From: Nectonema munidae
Taxonomy: Eukaryota; Nematomorpha; Nectonematoida; Nectonematidae
Reading direction: 5' to 3'
DNA: 64,000 nucleotides
Assembly (NCBI GenBank): GCA_030549495.1
Contig: JAUIRK010000142.1
Location: forward strand, 186,001-250,000
Shown here piece after piece: positions 49,233 to 60,500 of the stretch (position 1 is the stretch's first letter; each line of letters opens with the position of its first letter). A program made the translations under genes and the position numbers. Below the pieces are notes generated by a model. That model was given only the letters and a program-made list of their open reading frames with translations, did no database searches and was not told where the DNA came from.

Positions 49233-50075
49233 GCATGAAGCTTGACATTCTCATTTGGACGGTAATTTGCTTCTTCTTAATATTATGGGGAAGGTGACTT
49301 GAATACATGTACGCTTTATTTTAAGATAAGCACACTCGTATGGAACTTGAGCAAAAGTGCTTTAATGCAGAATTATTATGCGCGAGAAAACATCATGCAG
49401 TACATGAAGAACAGATACCGCTCTCCACAATCCTTTCCAATAAACCTGCTAAAGCCGTATCTGCGCGCCAAAAATGTGTCTAACGCAAAAGATGCACGCA
49501 CCCTTGAAAAAAACGAAGGAGATAAGAGAATCATCAGGCTGTTGGGGCGCAGAAAATTCAGAATCAAAAATGGCAAGATTGAAATACTGACTTCTAAGAA
49601 TTATTTGGAAGAAGGCAAAAAAATTGGGGTGATTGGAAATACGTACGTGAAAAAAGTGAAGGATTTTGACTTGAAACCTCTGAGCACCAAAGAAAAGAAG
49701 GGAGAAAAAGAAGAGTCGATGGAAATGGAAGATGCGCCTCTGGAAATGGATTCGTACGAAGAGAAGATAAAGGCACCGAGTGAGTCCGAACAAAAGAGGC
49801 AGCACAAACTGAAAACGCTCATTCTCAAGAGTTTGAAAAAGAAGTTGCGTCGCGCGAAAAAGCTGCAGCAGATGGAAGAGAGAAGAGACAAGGAACTTGA
49901 AGATGAGAAAAAGAAGACCCCTTTTAATAATAATAAAGAGGGAGAGAAGGGAGGGCGGGCAAAGGAGGCGGATGCAAAGAAGAAAGAAGTGAATCCAGTC
50001 ATATTCCGAAGACCCAAATCAAAACTCGGCTCCTACAACTACAAACGCTTGAAGTACGGCTTTTCCCTCAACTGA
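49233..50075 (+). CDS. Lys-rich protein with N-terminal hydrophobic leader, function unknown
   Basis: Model: acceptor ATTTTAG, ATG at 49235, exon to 49293 (AG|GTGACT), a 58-bp intron, then 49352-50075 with stop TGA. The joined codon AGC keeps phase. The product is about 260 residues and starts MKLDILIWTVICFFLILWG, which looks like a signal peptide or anchor. The mature part is very basic: MQYMKNRYRSPQSFPINLLK, GRRKFRIKNGKIEILTSKN, then a charged, coiled-coil-like Lys/Glu/Arg region (HKLKTLILKSLKKKLRRAKK) and a C-terminus KLGSYNYKRLKYGFSLN. No domain recognised. Without the splice, the long frame alone would start at another Met. The mix of a secretory leader with a Lys-rich body is odd: it may be a secreted or vesicle protein, or the leader may be spurious. 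Confidence 0.55.
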
Positions 50076-50339
50076 AAAGAAGCATTTATCCACACACACA
50101 CACACAAGCGTCCTTCAAAATTCACCAATGTAGCTAAAGTATGCAAACTGCAACAAAGCATCGACTCATCTAGTTAACGACACCTGTTTTCGACAACATA
50201 CCAAGTTTGTTCGCTTGCCAGCTAATATCCTCATAAAGTCCACCTTAACACTCGAAAAAGCTGGAGATGCTCTTTTTACTCTATATCTTAGGTATATGTT
50301 TGCATGCATGTATGTTTGTCCATGTTTATTTCTCTTTAT

Positions 50340-50345
50340 AATAAA
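50340..50345 (+). terminator. Poly(A) signal AATAAA
   Basis: Lies 265 bp past the stop of the Lys-rich gene; the likely 3' end signal. Confidence 0.5.
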
Positions 50346-50589
50346 TTTGATAAAATTACTTGTCATCCTTCGTCCGCCTGATTATCTTGGACTCTTGCTG
50401 AGACTCAAGTGTTTCTGAAAGCATTGCTGCAAATGTCTTTCTTGTATTATCATTATCATTATTATGGGAACACAAAAAGCCGTTATTGCGTCTTTTAATA
50501 CAAGAACGTCTTTTAATTCTTAAAAGTCCATTTAAATATTCGCGATTTCATGTGAATTATTAAGAATATTCTGTAATCAAACTTATAGA

Positions 50590-50943
50590 TGAAATAATAA
50601 AATAGAGATACGCTTTAACCAATCAGACCCTTCAAAATGATGATGACATTTTAAAAGCAAATACAGGAAACTTAAAAGAATTACAACTTCAAGTGAAATG
50701 TTTACAAGTTTTAGCCATCTTTTAAAAATAAGAGTTCTAAAATAAAAATTTCAGAACTTCAAACTCAACTTTTAAAACTATTTTTTAGCATTTTTTTCAA
50801 ATAAAAATGCGAAAATTCTGATATGGATTTGGTTGATTGCATTAAAACGGGAATAAATGAAATTAAGCAATTGGGTTGTATTGGGTCGTTTGGTGAGGCT
50901 AAAAGAAATATGCAGTTAGCGCTGAATGAAGATGATTTTTAAT
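50590..50943 (+). pseudogene. Small coding-like stretch, unknown
   Basis: Protein-like words in changing frames: NDDDILKANTGNLKELQLQV then KISELQTQLL (coiled-coil-like) and, from about 50815, MDLVDCIKTGINEIKQLGCI ending at a stop near 50943. It may be the decayed or intron-split end of a coiled-coil protein. Not recognised. Confidence 0.3.
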
Positions 50944-51188
50944 TAAATATATTTTTCAAGTCGAATCTAAAAATAAAACTACTTAAAACTTGAAAACATT
51001 TCACTTGAACTTGTAATGCTATATTTAAAACTTAAAATATGGCTCTGTTTTAAAAATTCGCTAATTTTAGTCCTAAAATTCGCAATGCTTTATTCAAATA
51101 AGCAAAAAGAACCGTTCTAAAATGAATGATAAAGTTTCTTCTTGCAGACACCTATATCTAATATAGATAGAAGACTTTAAACCAACTC

Positions 51189-51196
51189 TATATAAA
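51189..51196 (+). promoter_or_regulatory. Candidate TATA box
   Basis: TATATAAA sits about 170 bp before the start codon of the tandem-repeat gene. A second TATAAAAA lies at 51217. Either could serve. Confidence 0.35.
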
Positions 51197-51360
51197 TAAA
51201 GTCACTCATCACATCATATAAAAATAGACACAAAAGATATATAGACCAATTATATTCATACTTGTTTTTCATTTGTTGTTAGTTTTTTCGTAGTTATAAA
51301 TATTAACTCACAATGTTTTTGTTTCATTATTACAATTGTAATAAACATAACGTCACCACA

Positions 51361-52128
51361 ATGGGTTCTAATAAAAGAAACAATTTTTTCCCAAATAATG
51401 GTAATGTAACAAGCCATGATATTTATAACTACAATAAGAAAGGCTCTTTAAAAACGTTCAATACAAATTATAACAACCACCAGGGTTATTCCAATAATTT
51501 TTTCCCAAATAATGGTAATGTAACAAGCCATGACCTTTATGACTACAATAAGAAAGGCCCTTTTAAAACTTTCAAAACAAATCACATTCCATATAACAAC
51601 AACCACCAAGGTTATTCCAATAATTTTTTCCCAAATAATGGTAATGTAACAAGCCATGATATTTATAACTACAATAAGAAAGGCTCTTTTAAAACGTTCA
51701 ATACAAATTATAACAACAACCAGCAAGGTTATTCCAATAATTTTTTCACAAATAATGGTAATGTAACAAGCCATGACCTTTATGACTACAATAAGAAAGG
51801 CTCTTCTAAAAGTTTTTATACAAATCATCCTAACTATAAAAACCATCATATTTATAACCAGAATAAAAGAAAAAAGGATAACGAAACAATAACAAATATA
51901 TTTCCCAATAAAAATTCTGTTGTATTCGATATTGAAATAATGGAAAAACCATTTAACAAAACCATAGCTAAAATCGATAAAAATTTTGGAGGCTGTAGAA
52001 GTGCTGTAGAAAGGAAAGAATTGACTGAAAATAAATCCCTTGATGCTGGAAAAGGCAAAGCAAAGGGTATAGTAAAGAAAAAGTTGAAAGAAAAATTGGT
52101 TAGAAGAAAAAGAAAAAAACGCTGCTGA
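51361..52128 (+). CDS. Asn-rich tandem-repeat protein, function unknown
   Basis: Open for 255 codons from ATG 51361, which has a good context (CACCACAATGG); an upstream in-frame ATG at 51313 has a poor one. Four copies of a repeat of about 38-42 residues begin near 51382, 51496, 51622 and 51739. Each carries FFPNNGNVTSHD, then (I/L)Y(N/D)YNKKG, then KTF-T-N. Copies alternate between a DIYNYNKKGS form and a DLYDYNKKG form, so the array grew by duplication of a dimer. The DNA of the units is almost identical, so this is recent. The C-terminal third is not repeated and ends in a strongly basic tail (KLVRRKRKKRC). No signal peptide or membrane segment. No similarity recognised. A frame this long in AT-rich DNA, with TATA-like upstream sequence, suggests a real gene. 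Confidence 0.6.
   Translation: MGSNKRNNFFPNNGNVTSHDIYNYNKKGSLKTFNTNYNNHQGYSNNFFPNNGNVTSHDLYDYNKKGPFKTFKTNHIPYNNNHQGYSNNFFPNNGNVTSHDIYNYNKKGSFKTFNTNYNNNQQGYSNNFFTNNGNVTSHDLYDYNKKGSSKSFYTNHPNYKNHHIYNQNKRKKDNETITNIFPNKNSVVFDIEIMEKPFNKTIAKIDKNFGGCRSAVERKELTENKSLDAGKGKAKGIVKKKLKEKLVRRKRKKRC
51382..51850 (+). repeat. Tandem repeat array inside the Asn-rich ORF
   Basis: Four units with start-to-start spacing of 114, 126 and 117 bp, all multiples of three. The best conserved word is TTCCCAAATAATGGTAATGT. Length changes lie in the CAC/AAC-rich linkers. Confidence 0.9.
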
Positions 52129-53882
52129 TGTAGATTTCGAAAAAAAATTAAAAAAATTGAAGAAGGGGTTTATGAAATTCAAAACATCAGTAAGTTCTTG
52201 AAAATTGTGCTTGACAAAAGGATAGCAGGTAGCATACATATATGACGTCCCCTACCAGAAATGTGTGAGGGGGATAAACTAATTATAGATGCTCTGTATT
52301 AAAAAATATAGTAGAGGGGTAAAAATCACGACAGGTAGGAGGAGGGGGGGGGGTTCAAAAGGTTAAATATTTTGGGGACTTCATTAATGTATGACTGCGA
52401 AGGATGGTCTGAGGAGATACAAAAGAAAGTCGGTTGACGAGCAGCAAAAGTATAAGAATAAAAGTAAAGAATTAAGGTAGAGTCCGGTGTAGTGAAAAGC
52501 ATATTAAACTTTTAAGAAAAAAGAAAAAATAGTTTGAAGATTTGCAAGAAGATGAAGAAATCATGAATATGGCAAAGCAAAAGTCAGTGAAAGGTGCAAA
52601 GTAAAAATTTAGGTGGAGAATGAAATTGTGCAATCGTTGAACAGAGGGAGACGAAAACATCTGCTGAAAGATCAATTTGATTGTTGTTGCACTGAAAGAA
52701 GAAACAAGGAGGAACATGTACTGAAGAATGGAAAATGAGCGAAAAAGCATCACTTCTCTCTTCATGGCTCGATAAAAGATCAGAAAACTCGAGAGTACTA
52801 TTTCGCGGAGCGAGCATGCTTGTCTATCACCTTCCTTTGATTCTCGATGTTCTCGGATAGGAAGCGAGCAATTCGCAATCCACCTAAATTTACAAGCAAG
52901 CAAGCCACAATGAGTGTGAGCAATCTGGCTCACATGATACCCTCGCCGTTTGGCGAGAATACCTGTCTAGGGGGGACTTGCATTCCAGATTTTTAAAAGC
53001 ATCGCCCGGCGAAACTTTCATTTGCATGTCATGCACACTCCATGTGAAAGGCAACTCCATGTTGTACAGCTTTTATCTTCATTTTTCAAATCAAAACGAC
53101 TGAACTAACTTTGGTATCAAATGAGAAGTTTTGTAGGTAGAATTAGGATATAAAAGAAATACTTTAAATCTCCAAGGAATGAAAAAATCTGTCGAAATAT
53201 TTTCATCTAAAAACCTATGCAAATTTTAAATTCCAAAAATTTTTAGGCTCATTAACAGATTCGTGTATTAAATGACGAAACCCATGGTATCACAAGATAG
53301 TTCAATACTTCTGTTCTATTTAGAGCGTTCGATGTATAAATATCGAGAAGTTGGAGTGAATGCCTTCGCATGATAAATAATGTACAAACACTTGATAAAA
53401 TTTCCCCTAGACACCTCACCGAAGACTTTCACGGGAAGTTCATTTCCTGAAGGTGCCGGAAAAATTTTGACTTGACGTAATGTTAAAATATCATTTTGTG
53501 GACTCATAAATATAAAGACAGATTTATTTGAGGAAATAATCTTTTTGGCCATCCGAATTAAAAAATCGCAGGTTCTACAAAAGCGTTAGGGTTCTAAAAA
53601 TTTAAGATTTCACAAGAGATGTCTAAGCAAAGGTGAATACAAGATTCCTAGTGAATCAAATGAGCTTCATAATGGTAATAGGCAAAATGAAAATATAAAA
53701 TAAGTGAGTCTGTAGGCGAAGGAGCATTTGAGAAGGAGAGAGTTTCATAATGCCAAGTATCAAGCAGTAGTTTCCTAGAAGAACGCAGTACTTCCAGAAT
53801 TTGGGATTTTGATTAAAATATCAATAAAGTGCACATAAGTTACTTTATTGCAAATAAAAATGAGTGATAAGACTTTGTTTTA
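52129..53882. other. Intergenic, mostly unassigned
   Basis: A G-run lies at about 52343-52353. A 153-codon minus frame (52933-52472) and a short plus frame at 52909 (MSVSNLAHMIPSPFGE, with context GCCACAATGA) look coding-like but have no known family. The region near 52780-52990 is GC-richer and could include a first exon. Confidence 0.3.
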
Positions 53883-54053
53883 CACAGTAGATGCGTTATA
53901 TCGCGGGATTCAATACCAAATTGAACTCTCCTCGATGTCACTTTGCTTCATAACACTTTACAAAACACGCCCAATGAAATTATAACACGCGTTCCACTAG
54001 ATGCGTTATAACGCGGCTTGAACTGCCATCCGCGTTTTAAAGGATTTACTGTG
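53883..54053. mobile_element. Tigger/mariner-type MITE, 171 bp
   Basis: Ends CACAGTAgATgCgTT and, complemented, CACAGTAAATCCTTTAAAA; flanking TA on both sides fits Tc1/mariner target use. The interior repeats GATGCGTTATA(T/A)CGCGG twice (53890 and 54000). Confidence 0.65.
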
Positions 54054-54372
54054 TATGTCGTTTCTATCAGTATATTTTATTTAGAAGCAAGAAAATGTTG
54101 TCAAAAGAAAAGAAAAGAAACCTACTTCTGCGTCATTCAAATTTTTAATAATTGTGACGTATGAAGAACCACTGTTGCATCAGCCAGCATATTAAGTTAT
54201 TTCATTAAAAATACTCTCAGCCAGCGCTCTAAATTGTTTTTATAATCTAAACAAGCAAATATAAGATTTATTTTATTCCAAGTATCACTATAAAACTACT
54301 CCTATTGTTGAGAGCTTTAGTAAGATTGAAAATACATAAAGAAGTATAAAAAGCAAATGATTAAAAAGTAAG

Positions 54373-54378
54373 TTTATT
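54373..54378 (-). terminator. Poly(A) signal of PIN4
   Basis: AATAAA on the minus strand, 28 bp past the PIN4 stop codon. Confidence 0.6.
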
Positions 54379-54405
54379 CAAGACATTAGGGAATAAACAA
54401 AATGT

Positions 54406-54564
54406 TCACTGTCTGCCTTCAACCATGATGATGTGGTAGCCAAAGCGAGACTTGATGGGGGGATCTGTGAAGACGGGGTTTTGAAGATTGCTCACGGGCA
54501 GAGCAAAGGCAGCATCTTGAAATGGTCCGACCATCGAGCCGCGGTGTTGCCAACCCAAATCACC
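54406..54564 (-). CDS. PIN4: PIN4 exon 3 (3' exon)
   Basis: The acceptor CGTCTTTAG (minus strand) precedes GGT at 54564. It reads [20 protein letters not shown], then [20 protein letters not shown], and ends EGRQ-stop at 54406. It aligns gap-free with human PIN4. Confidence 0.98.
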   Translation of the reverse strand, partial: GDLGWQHRGSMVGPFQDAAFALPVSNLQNPVFTDPPIKSRFGYHIIMVEGRQ

Positions 54565-57500
54565 CTAAAGACGATTTTGCAAAATGAAGCTCTGCGCTTT
54601 TTACCGAGAAATGTGACATGTGTGAGGAGATGGACATTCGTGATTGTAATGAACCCTTTTTCGTTAACCGCTCAATCCATTGCCCAGTTTCTTTCTACCG
54701 GTCCATTAACCGCTTAATTTCGGGGAAGTTTTAACTATACACAAGATACAAAAGTATTTCGTTAAAAACGGTAAAAACCAAACGCGTATTTATTAGAACA
54801 TAATTATAAGTACCAGAATCGGAAAATAAGTTGGGGCAGGCCATTTAAAAAAACATGATATAATTGCACAAGAAATTGTATTACAGTAGTTTAAAAGGGC
54901 TTAAAAATACTCATATATGTAAATTTATTATGATTTGCTATAGGTTTTGCAAGATGAATTACGGTTCGGTTACGGGGAATTAGTCAGGCTCATTCACCGT
55001 TTAATAATGGCTTAACTTCACTAGTGGACACCTATATTTGAGTTTTTTTAAAGGGTTGTTTAAAGAATAAACTTCATATTTTTACCTGTTTATGGAGCTA
55101 GTTTAAATTCAAAAAAAAGTTAAGTCACAATTAAAAAATTTGTTTAATTTCAATAACTTCTCTCTACTGAAGAAGATATTTTCATAAAAAAATCTTATGA
55201 AAAAATTCAAACCCAGTTTTGAGCAGAAAGACATGGGCGTTTTTCAAACAGACAACCACATAAATATCTTTAAGAGTATGTATGTTTAAGGCCTACATAT
55301 GTCAAAATAGCAAAATTTACAAAATTTGGCACACTCCAACGAAAATCAAAACATCTTCATCCACGTCTGTCTTGGACAACAAAAGGTATAGGAATAGCAA
55401 CTAAAAAAGGATTTCTACAATACAAGAGTACAATAAAAGACAAGTTGTCTGGAAGAGTAATGAATTCAATAATCTGATATCGACATCCACAACGACAGCC
55501 AATGGACCCGGTCCGCTTTCAAGTTGGACTACCTTTGAATCACGTGGTTGACGGAGTCAATGCTTTTTTTATACCCTTCAGTAAAACTGTTTTTTGAAAT
55601 TTTTTCAATCAAGTATAACTAAAATAATCATCGATGTTGAAAAATGGCAAAAAAAGTTTTTTATTGAAAATTCATAATTTTGATATTTGTTTTTTCCAAA
55701 AAATTAACGCCATCTACAATTTTTTTTTGTTCTTAATCAGCTTAGGCCGATGAAAGTGATTTTATATTCAGTAAGAGAAAAAATTATTTCAATGACAAAA
55801 TCTCCATAGGGGTATAGCATCTCTATGCACTCATTCTCTTGTGTACCAAGGATTTTATGCATGAGAGACATTTATCGTTCATGATATATGATTATAGGTA
55901 TTGTGATATGCGATATTTATAAATATTCTCTAAATAAACAATAAGAGCATTCTAAAATATTACTCCGTATTTTTTTCATATCATGATAGAATCATATATG
56001 ACTCCATCTATTCATGTCTAGGAATCATACTTATTACATATTGTTTATGTTATTATAATTATAAGCATTCTGATTTGCGAAATATGACATACATGAAAAT
56101 ATTTGATAACCACCAAATAAAAGAAGCATTCCATATTTCACTTATTGTATTCATCTCATCCTTGCTAATGTGGTTATAGAATTTATGCATATCAGATAGA
56201 AAACCATATGATTTACGCGAACGAAAAAGCATTCATGGTGAAACTCTTTCTAATCCAGCACAACTGTTTCTTTGTTTGCTGAGTTTTTCATCACATATAG
56301 CTCTAACAAACGTGTGTCACTTTTATCTTCATCTCTGAGTTTTCCAATTCATCATCACAAATTTCATTCTTGGAATTTCCTACTTCGCAAAACTTTTTGT
56401 ATCTTCACTTGTAATGTCTACTTAGGTTAGGATGATAATTCTGATTTGAATTCGAGTTTTTCAGCTTCAACTTCTGTTAGTTCTTCAGATTCTTCGATAG
56501 ATTTGCAGGAAGAAATCGATGAAAATTTGGTTTCGCCAGATTCGACTAAGTACTCTTGGGATCCTCCCTCTACACTTAGGGGTAGAGTTGAAAGTATAAA
56601 TATCAGAAACACTGCTAGATGTCAAACTACAAAATGCTACAAATGTAGCAAATGTAGTGATAAAGATTAAGTTACTTTTGTTGAAAAAGTTCTTAGCGCG
56701 AGTCTAACAATATTCAATGATATAAAATTGTAACGATTGAAAACTATTTTAATTAAACTCTAAATGCAAATTAGACAGAAGCAGTGGTGTAGTCAAAAAA
56801 AAGTTGATAGAAGGGCACAATTTTAAAACAAAAAACTTGCGCAACATTATTTATACATTCTTGACCCTTTCATTGGAGAAATTTTCAAAAACTGATATCG
56901 CATAAGATGCATGGGGCACCATGCGGTACATAGGAGTGTGGGCACGGCCCCTCATGCCCCAGCCTAGCTACGTCACTGGAGAGAAGAAAGCTGAATGAGA
57001 TAGGAGAGCTTAACAAGAGAAGAGGGCTTGGATGAAAGAAGAGAACTTGAGTGAATGATTGAGTTTTAGCAGAGAAAGCGGAAGAGAAAAACAAAGGAGA
57101 GAGAAATAGAATCACTGTGACAGAAGATGAGAAAATCTAGTGGATCATCAACATGTGTTTGCCCAAAAATACTATAAAGAGGAGATACTGTGATAAACAT
57201 TGTTGACTTATTGTGTGCATATTGAAGCAATGGATTATTATTATATAGCTCTCACGCATCGTCTGTAAAATATGTTCGATAGGAAAAATGCGAGAGGAAT
57301 TTCAGAGCAGCTTGGCATGATGTTTGATTGATTCGAAAGTCTGCATTCCTTCTATGCGATCACCATACATGTTTTATAAACAAGTAGCAAGTCTTACTTA
57401 TATAAAATTATTGGGGGGAAGGGGGGGGGGGGGGGGGGCGAAGGTCAATTTTGCCCCCTGAAAACACATTGGGGGGGGGGGAGGGGGGGGGGGGGGGGGG

Positions 57501-60500
57501 GGAGGGGCGGTCGCCCCCTCGCCCCCCGGATGTGCGCCCCTGCTTGCAACCATGAGCCAGCTTCTTACAATTATTGTTTGTTTTGCCAAATAGGGCCTGA
57601 GTTTTTTCCCCATATCATTGCAGTTAAAAATCGCATCAAAACCTTAAGAAACTTTTATACCCAAATCACAACACTCCTAGTGTAAACAAAACCTGAAAAT
57701 GTCAACTTCATGCGTAAATTTTTAATCTGTCTGGGAACGCAAAATATGCACAATAGAAAGTAGCTTTAATTTTGAATATTTGAAAATAACAAAAAGAGTA
57801 AGATTTATTGAAAGATGAAAATTGAAATAATTTATAGCATGCGAACAAATATTGAAGCGCAGATACAGAGTATAATCATGAAAGTACAAACGCAAGATGG
57901 CGTACAACAAAAATCATGAAATCTATTTTACGTCTGATATTTTTGAAAAGCTTCGTACCAACATAAAAATTCAGAGCCATCTCCCTTTGGAAGAGATCTT
58001 CAAGATTAAGCAGTTTGCAATTTTAGCAATATATGCCGCGGCTTTTCAACCTTTTGTCGTTATCAGCCATTCTCCGCATGAAAAATGTTGATTGTAGATC
58101 TGTGCGTATTAGTATGAACTAATTTTAACGTTTTGTTTCATTGGTTGTGTTGTAAGTTCATATTATTTTCACTTTAATTTAAGTTTCCGTAAATTTACAG
58201 TGTTTGTTTTTTCAAAAATACATTTGATGAAATTTTCATAATTTTGAGCAGGTTGCAGAGTCTGTGTTAGAGGGTCTATTTCCGACTCTAAAATTAATGC
58301 ATGGAGTTAAAATGGCATCGGTTTTTCTCATGGGATGGCGTCTTTACGCTTTTTAAAGGATATCTCTAATGCAAATACTCAAAAAAGAAGGCGCGCCAAA
58401 TTTATTGCTAGTGGAGTCGAATTTGTGCATACTCGGAATCGCACGTTTTATCCCCCGACTCTGTGAGCCTACTTTGATCGTTTTATGGACTCCATGGTTA
58501 GGCTTTTTCAGTCTAAACATGAACAAAACAAAAACCAAAGATCCTAATTCAAACAGTCTCTGGCTAACGACTAGGGCCGGTAGATTTCTGTTTGGATATA
58601 CCACCGTCACCTGAACGTTCTGGAACAATTCCATCAGTGGTGTCTGGGAAGGATTTTAAACTTCTTTTCGGAAGAATAACCGTACCAACTCAAGTATACA
58701 TACTAGGGCAGAATCGTGGAGCATGGCAGATGACATCTTGCGCAGTGAACTACAGTGCATATACAAGGACACTCTGAAACACTACCTAAAAAAGGCGACA
58801 TTGCCCGTGAGGGCAGATCCAGAATTGGCTTTTTGAACCACCTAAGAACACATGAAGTCAAACGTGTGAGGCAAGCCCGACTAGACTTTAGTGACTGCAT
58901 AACAAGTGTTGCTTTAGCTAAGCCATAGGGTGAAATTACACTGTGTGAAGAAAGATGTTTGAAGTAAAGGATCTACATATACCTTTTGACCTACAAACTT
59001 TAGCAAAATGAACCAACTTTGGACATTTTTTTTTGAAGGAACGTCTTTAGCAGGACACCCAACACGTGGATGAAACGTATTTATGCAAAAATAACAATAA
59101 CGATATGCTTGGCTTCTAGTGTTACGAATGCTAATGCGCTTTAATTAGCGAAAAAATTCATTAATAAGGCCATAAACTTTCTCTCTTTGATCTTCAGTTT
59201 CTACGTTCGCAAACGCATTATTTTCTTGAATTGAGTTAACATCGCTACTACATCAATGATAAACATGTGAACTTTTTATCTAAAGACTTCATCTAACCCC
59301 ATCGTTTTATTTTCAAGTATCCCTTGTCTAATAAAGATAGAATCAGGGGTATCCCTAAACGCTCTTAAACGATATTGTTCAGCACGTACAGATTGATAAT
59401 GAATCCTTACTTAACACAATAAGTGCGGATAAACAGTAATCTAAACTTTCACCTGGTTGTTGGAATAGTTTCACAAGAAAATGTCGTGCAAAAGCAAAGT
59501 TAATAGGTTTAACATATACACCATCTAAACTCTAAAGTTTGTAATGCTTTCTCATATTCCTTAAAGTCAGCAATATACTTGCACACCGAACGTGTTAACG
59601 AGTAAGTGCAGTTTATTAGGAACAGTAGCAAGATGCTTTGAAGATTGCAGCAGAATTTGGGTACAAGGGATCAAGATCAAGTCATCTTGATGGAGCACAC
59701 GTGCGTTATAACGTAAAATGCAAACTGTTATACGTATAAGTAACGAAACGAAGAAACATTATTGAAGCACAAGGAATAATTAAATTACGAAATAGGAATG
59801 AATGCGTGTCCAGTTTTTGTGTTTATGTGTATGTGTAACTAGACACCTTTGAGAGACTCAAACTCCTATATTCTATTAGCTACTGAATCCGATTCTCCAA
59901 CCTTAGTTACCCTTGCGTGCTATCAAATTTGTTTTAATCCATTAAGTACCATAGAAATTAGACCATATTTAAAAAAAGGCAGACGATTTATATTCAAAGT
60001 CATTGAAAAAAGAAGACGAAGATGAAATTACTTATGTTCCCAAATGGGAACATTGGGACTTAATGGGTTAAAGATGTCATGTTCATTTTAATTGTACTAT
60101 TTTAAAATATTTCATCTATACTTTCCCTCAATATCTCAGCATATTAAAAGCAAAGGAAGGTAATAAATTTAAGTACGCCTTGTCTGGCTTTATCTTCACT
60201 CATCGACGTTGCCACTTCATTAAACTTGCATCCTGATTTCAATTTCTCAAGAGCTTCCAATATTTTTGATTGCTTTTCACACAAAATATGACGCACCTTA
60301 ATTCAAGAAAGAATTTTATTTTATAAAAACTAAATTAAGTTCTTAATGGTAACAAAATCTTAAAAAAAGACTTAAGGAGATTATTAAAAATTGAATTTTA
60401 GTTTACTAATTTTAGTAAACCATAGACACATAAATGACTTTATAACATGGTTTATAATAACAACAATTATATGAGGTTGTATCACATCTTCATACTTTGA

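Noticed and set aside
49449-50017. Minus-strand frames of 118 and 138 codons opposite the Lys-rich gene
   Set aside because: Phe/Ser-rich complements of Lys/Glu codons; a typical shadow.
51448-52239. Minus-strand 263-codon frame opposite the Asn-rich repeat gene
   Set aside because: It mirrors the repeat (poly-Ile/Val/Phe text). The plus frame has the better start context and a sensible C-terminus.
54433-54717. Plus-strand 94-codon frame at 54.4-54.7 kb
   Set aside because: Shadow of PIN4 exon 3 on the minus strand.
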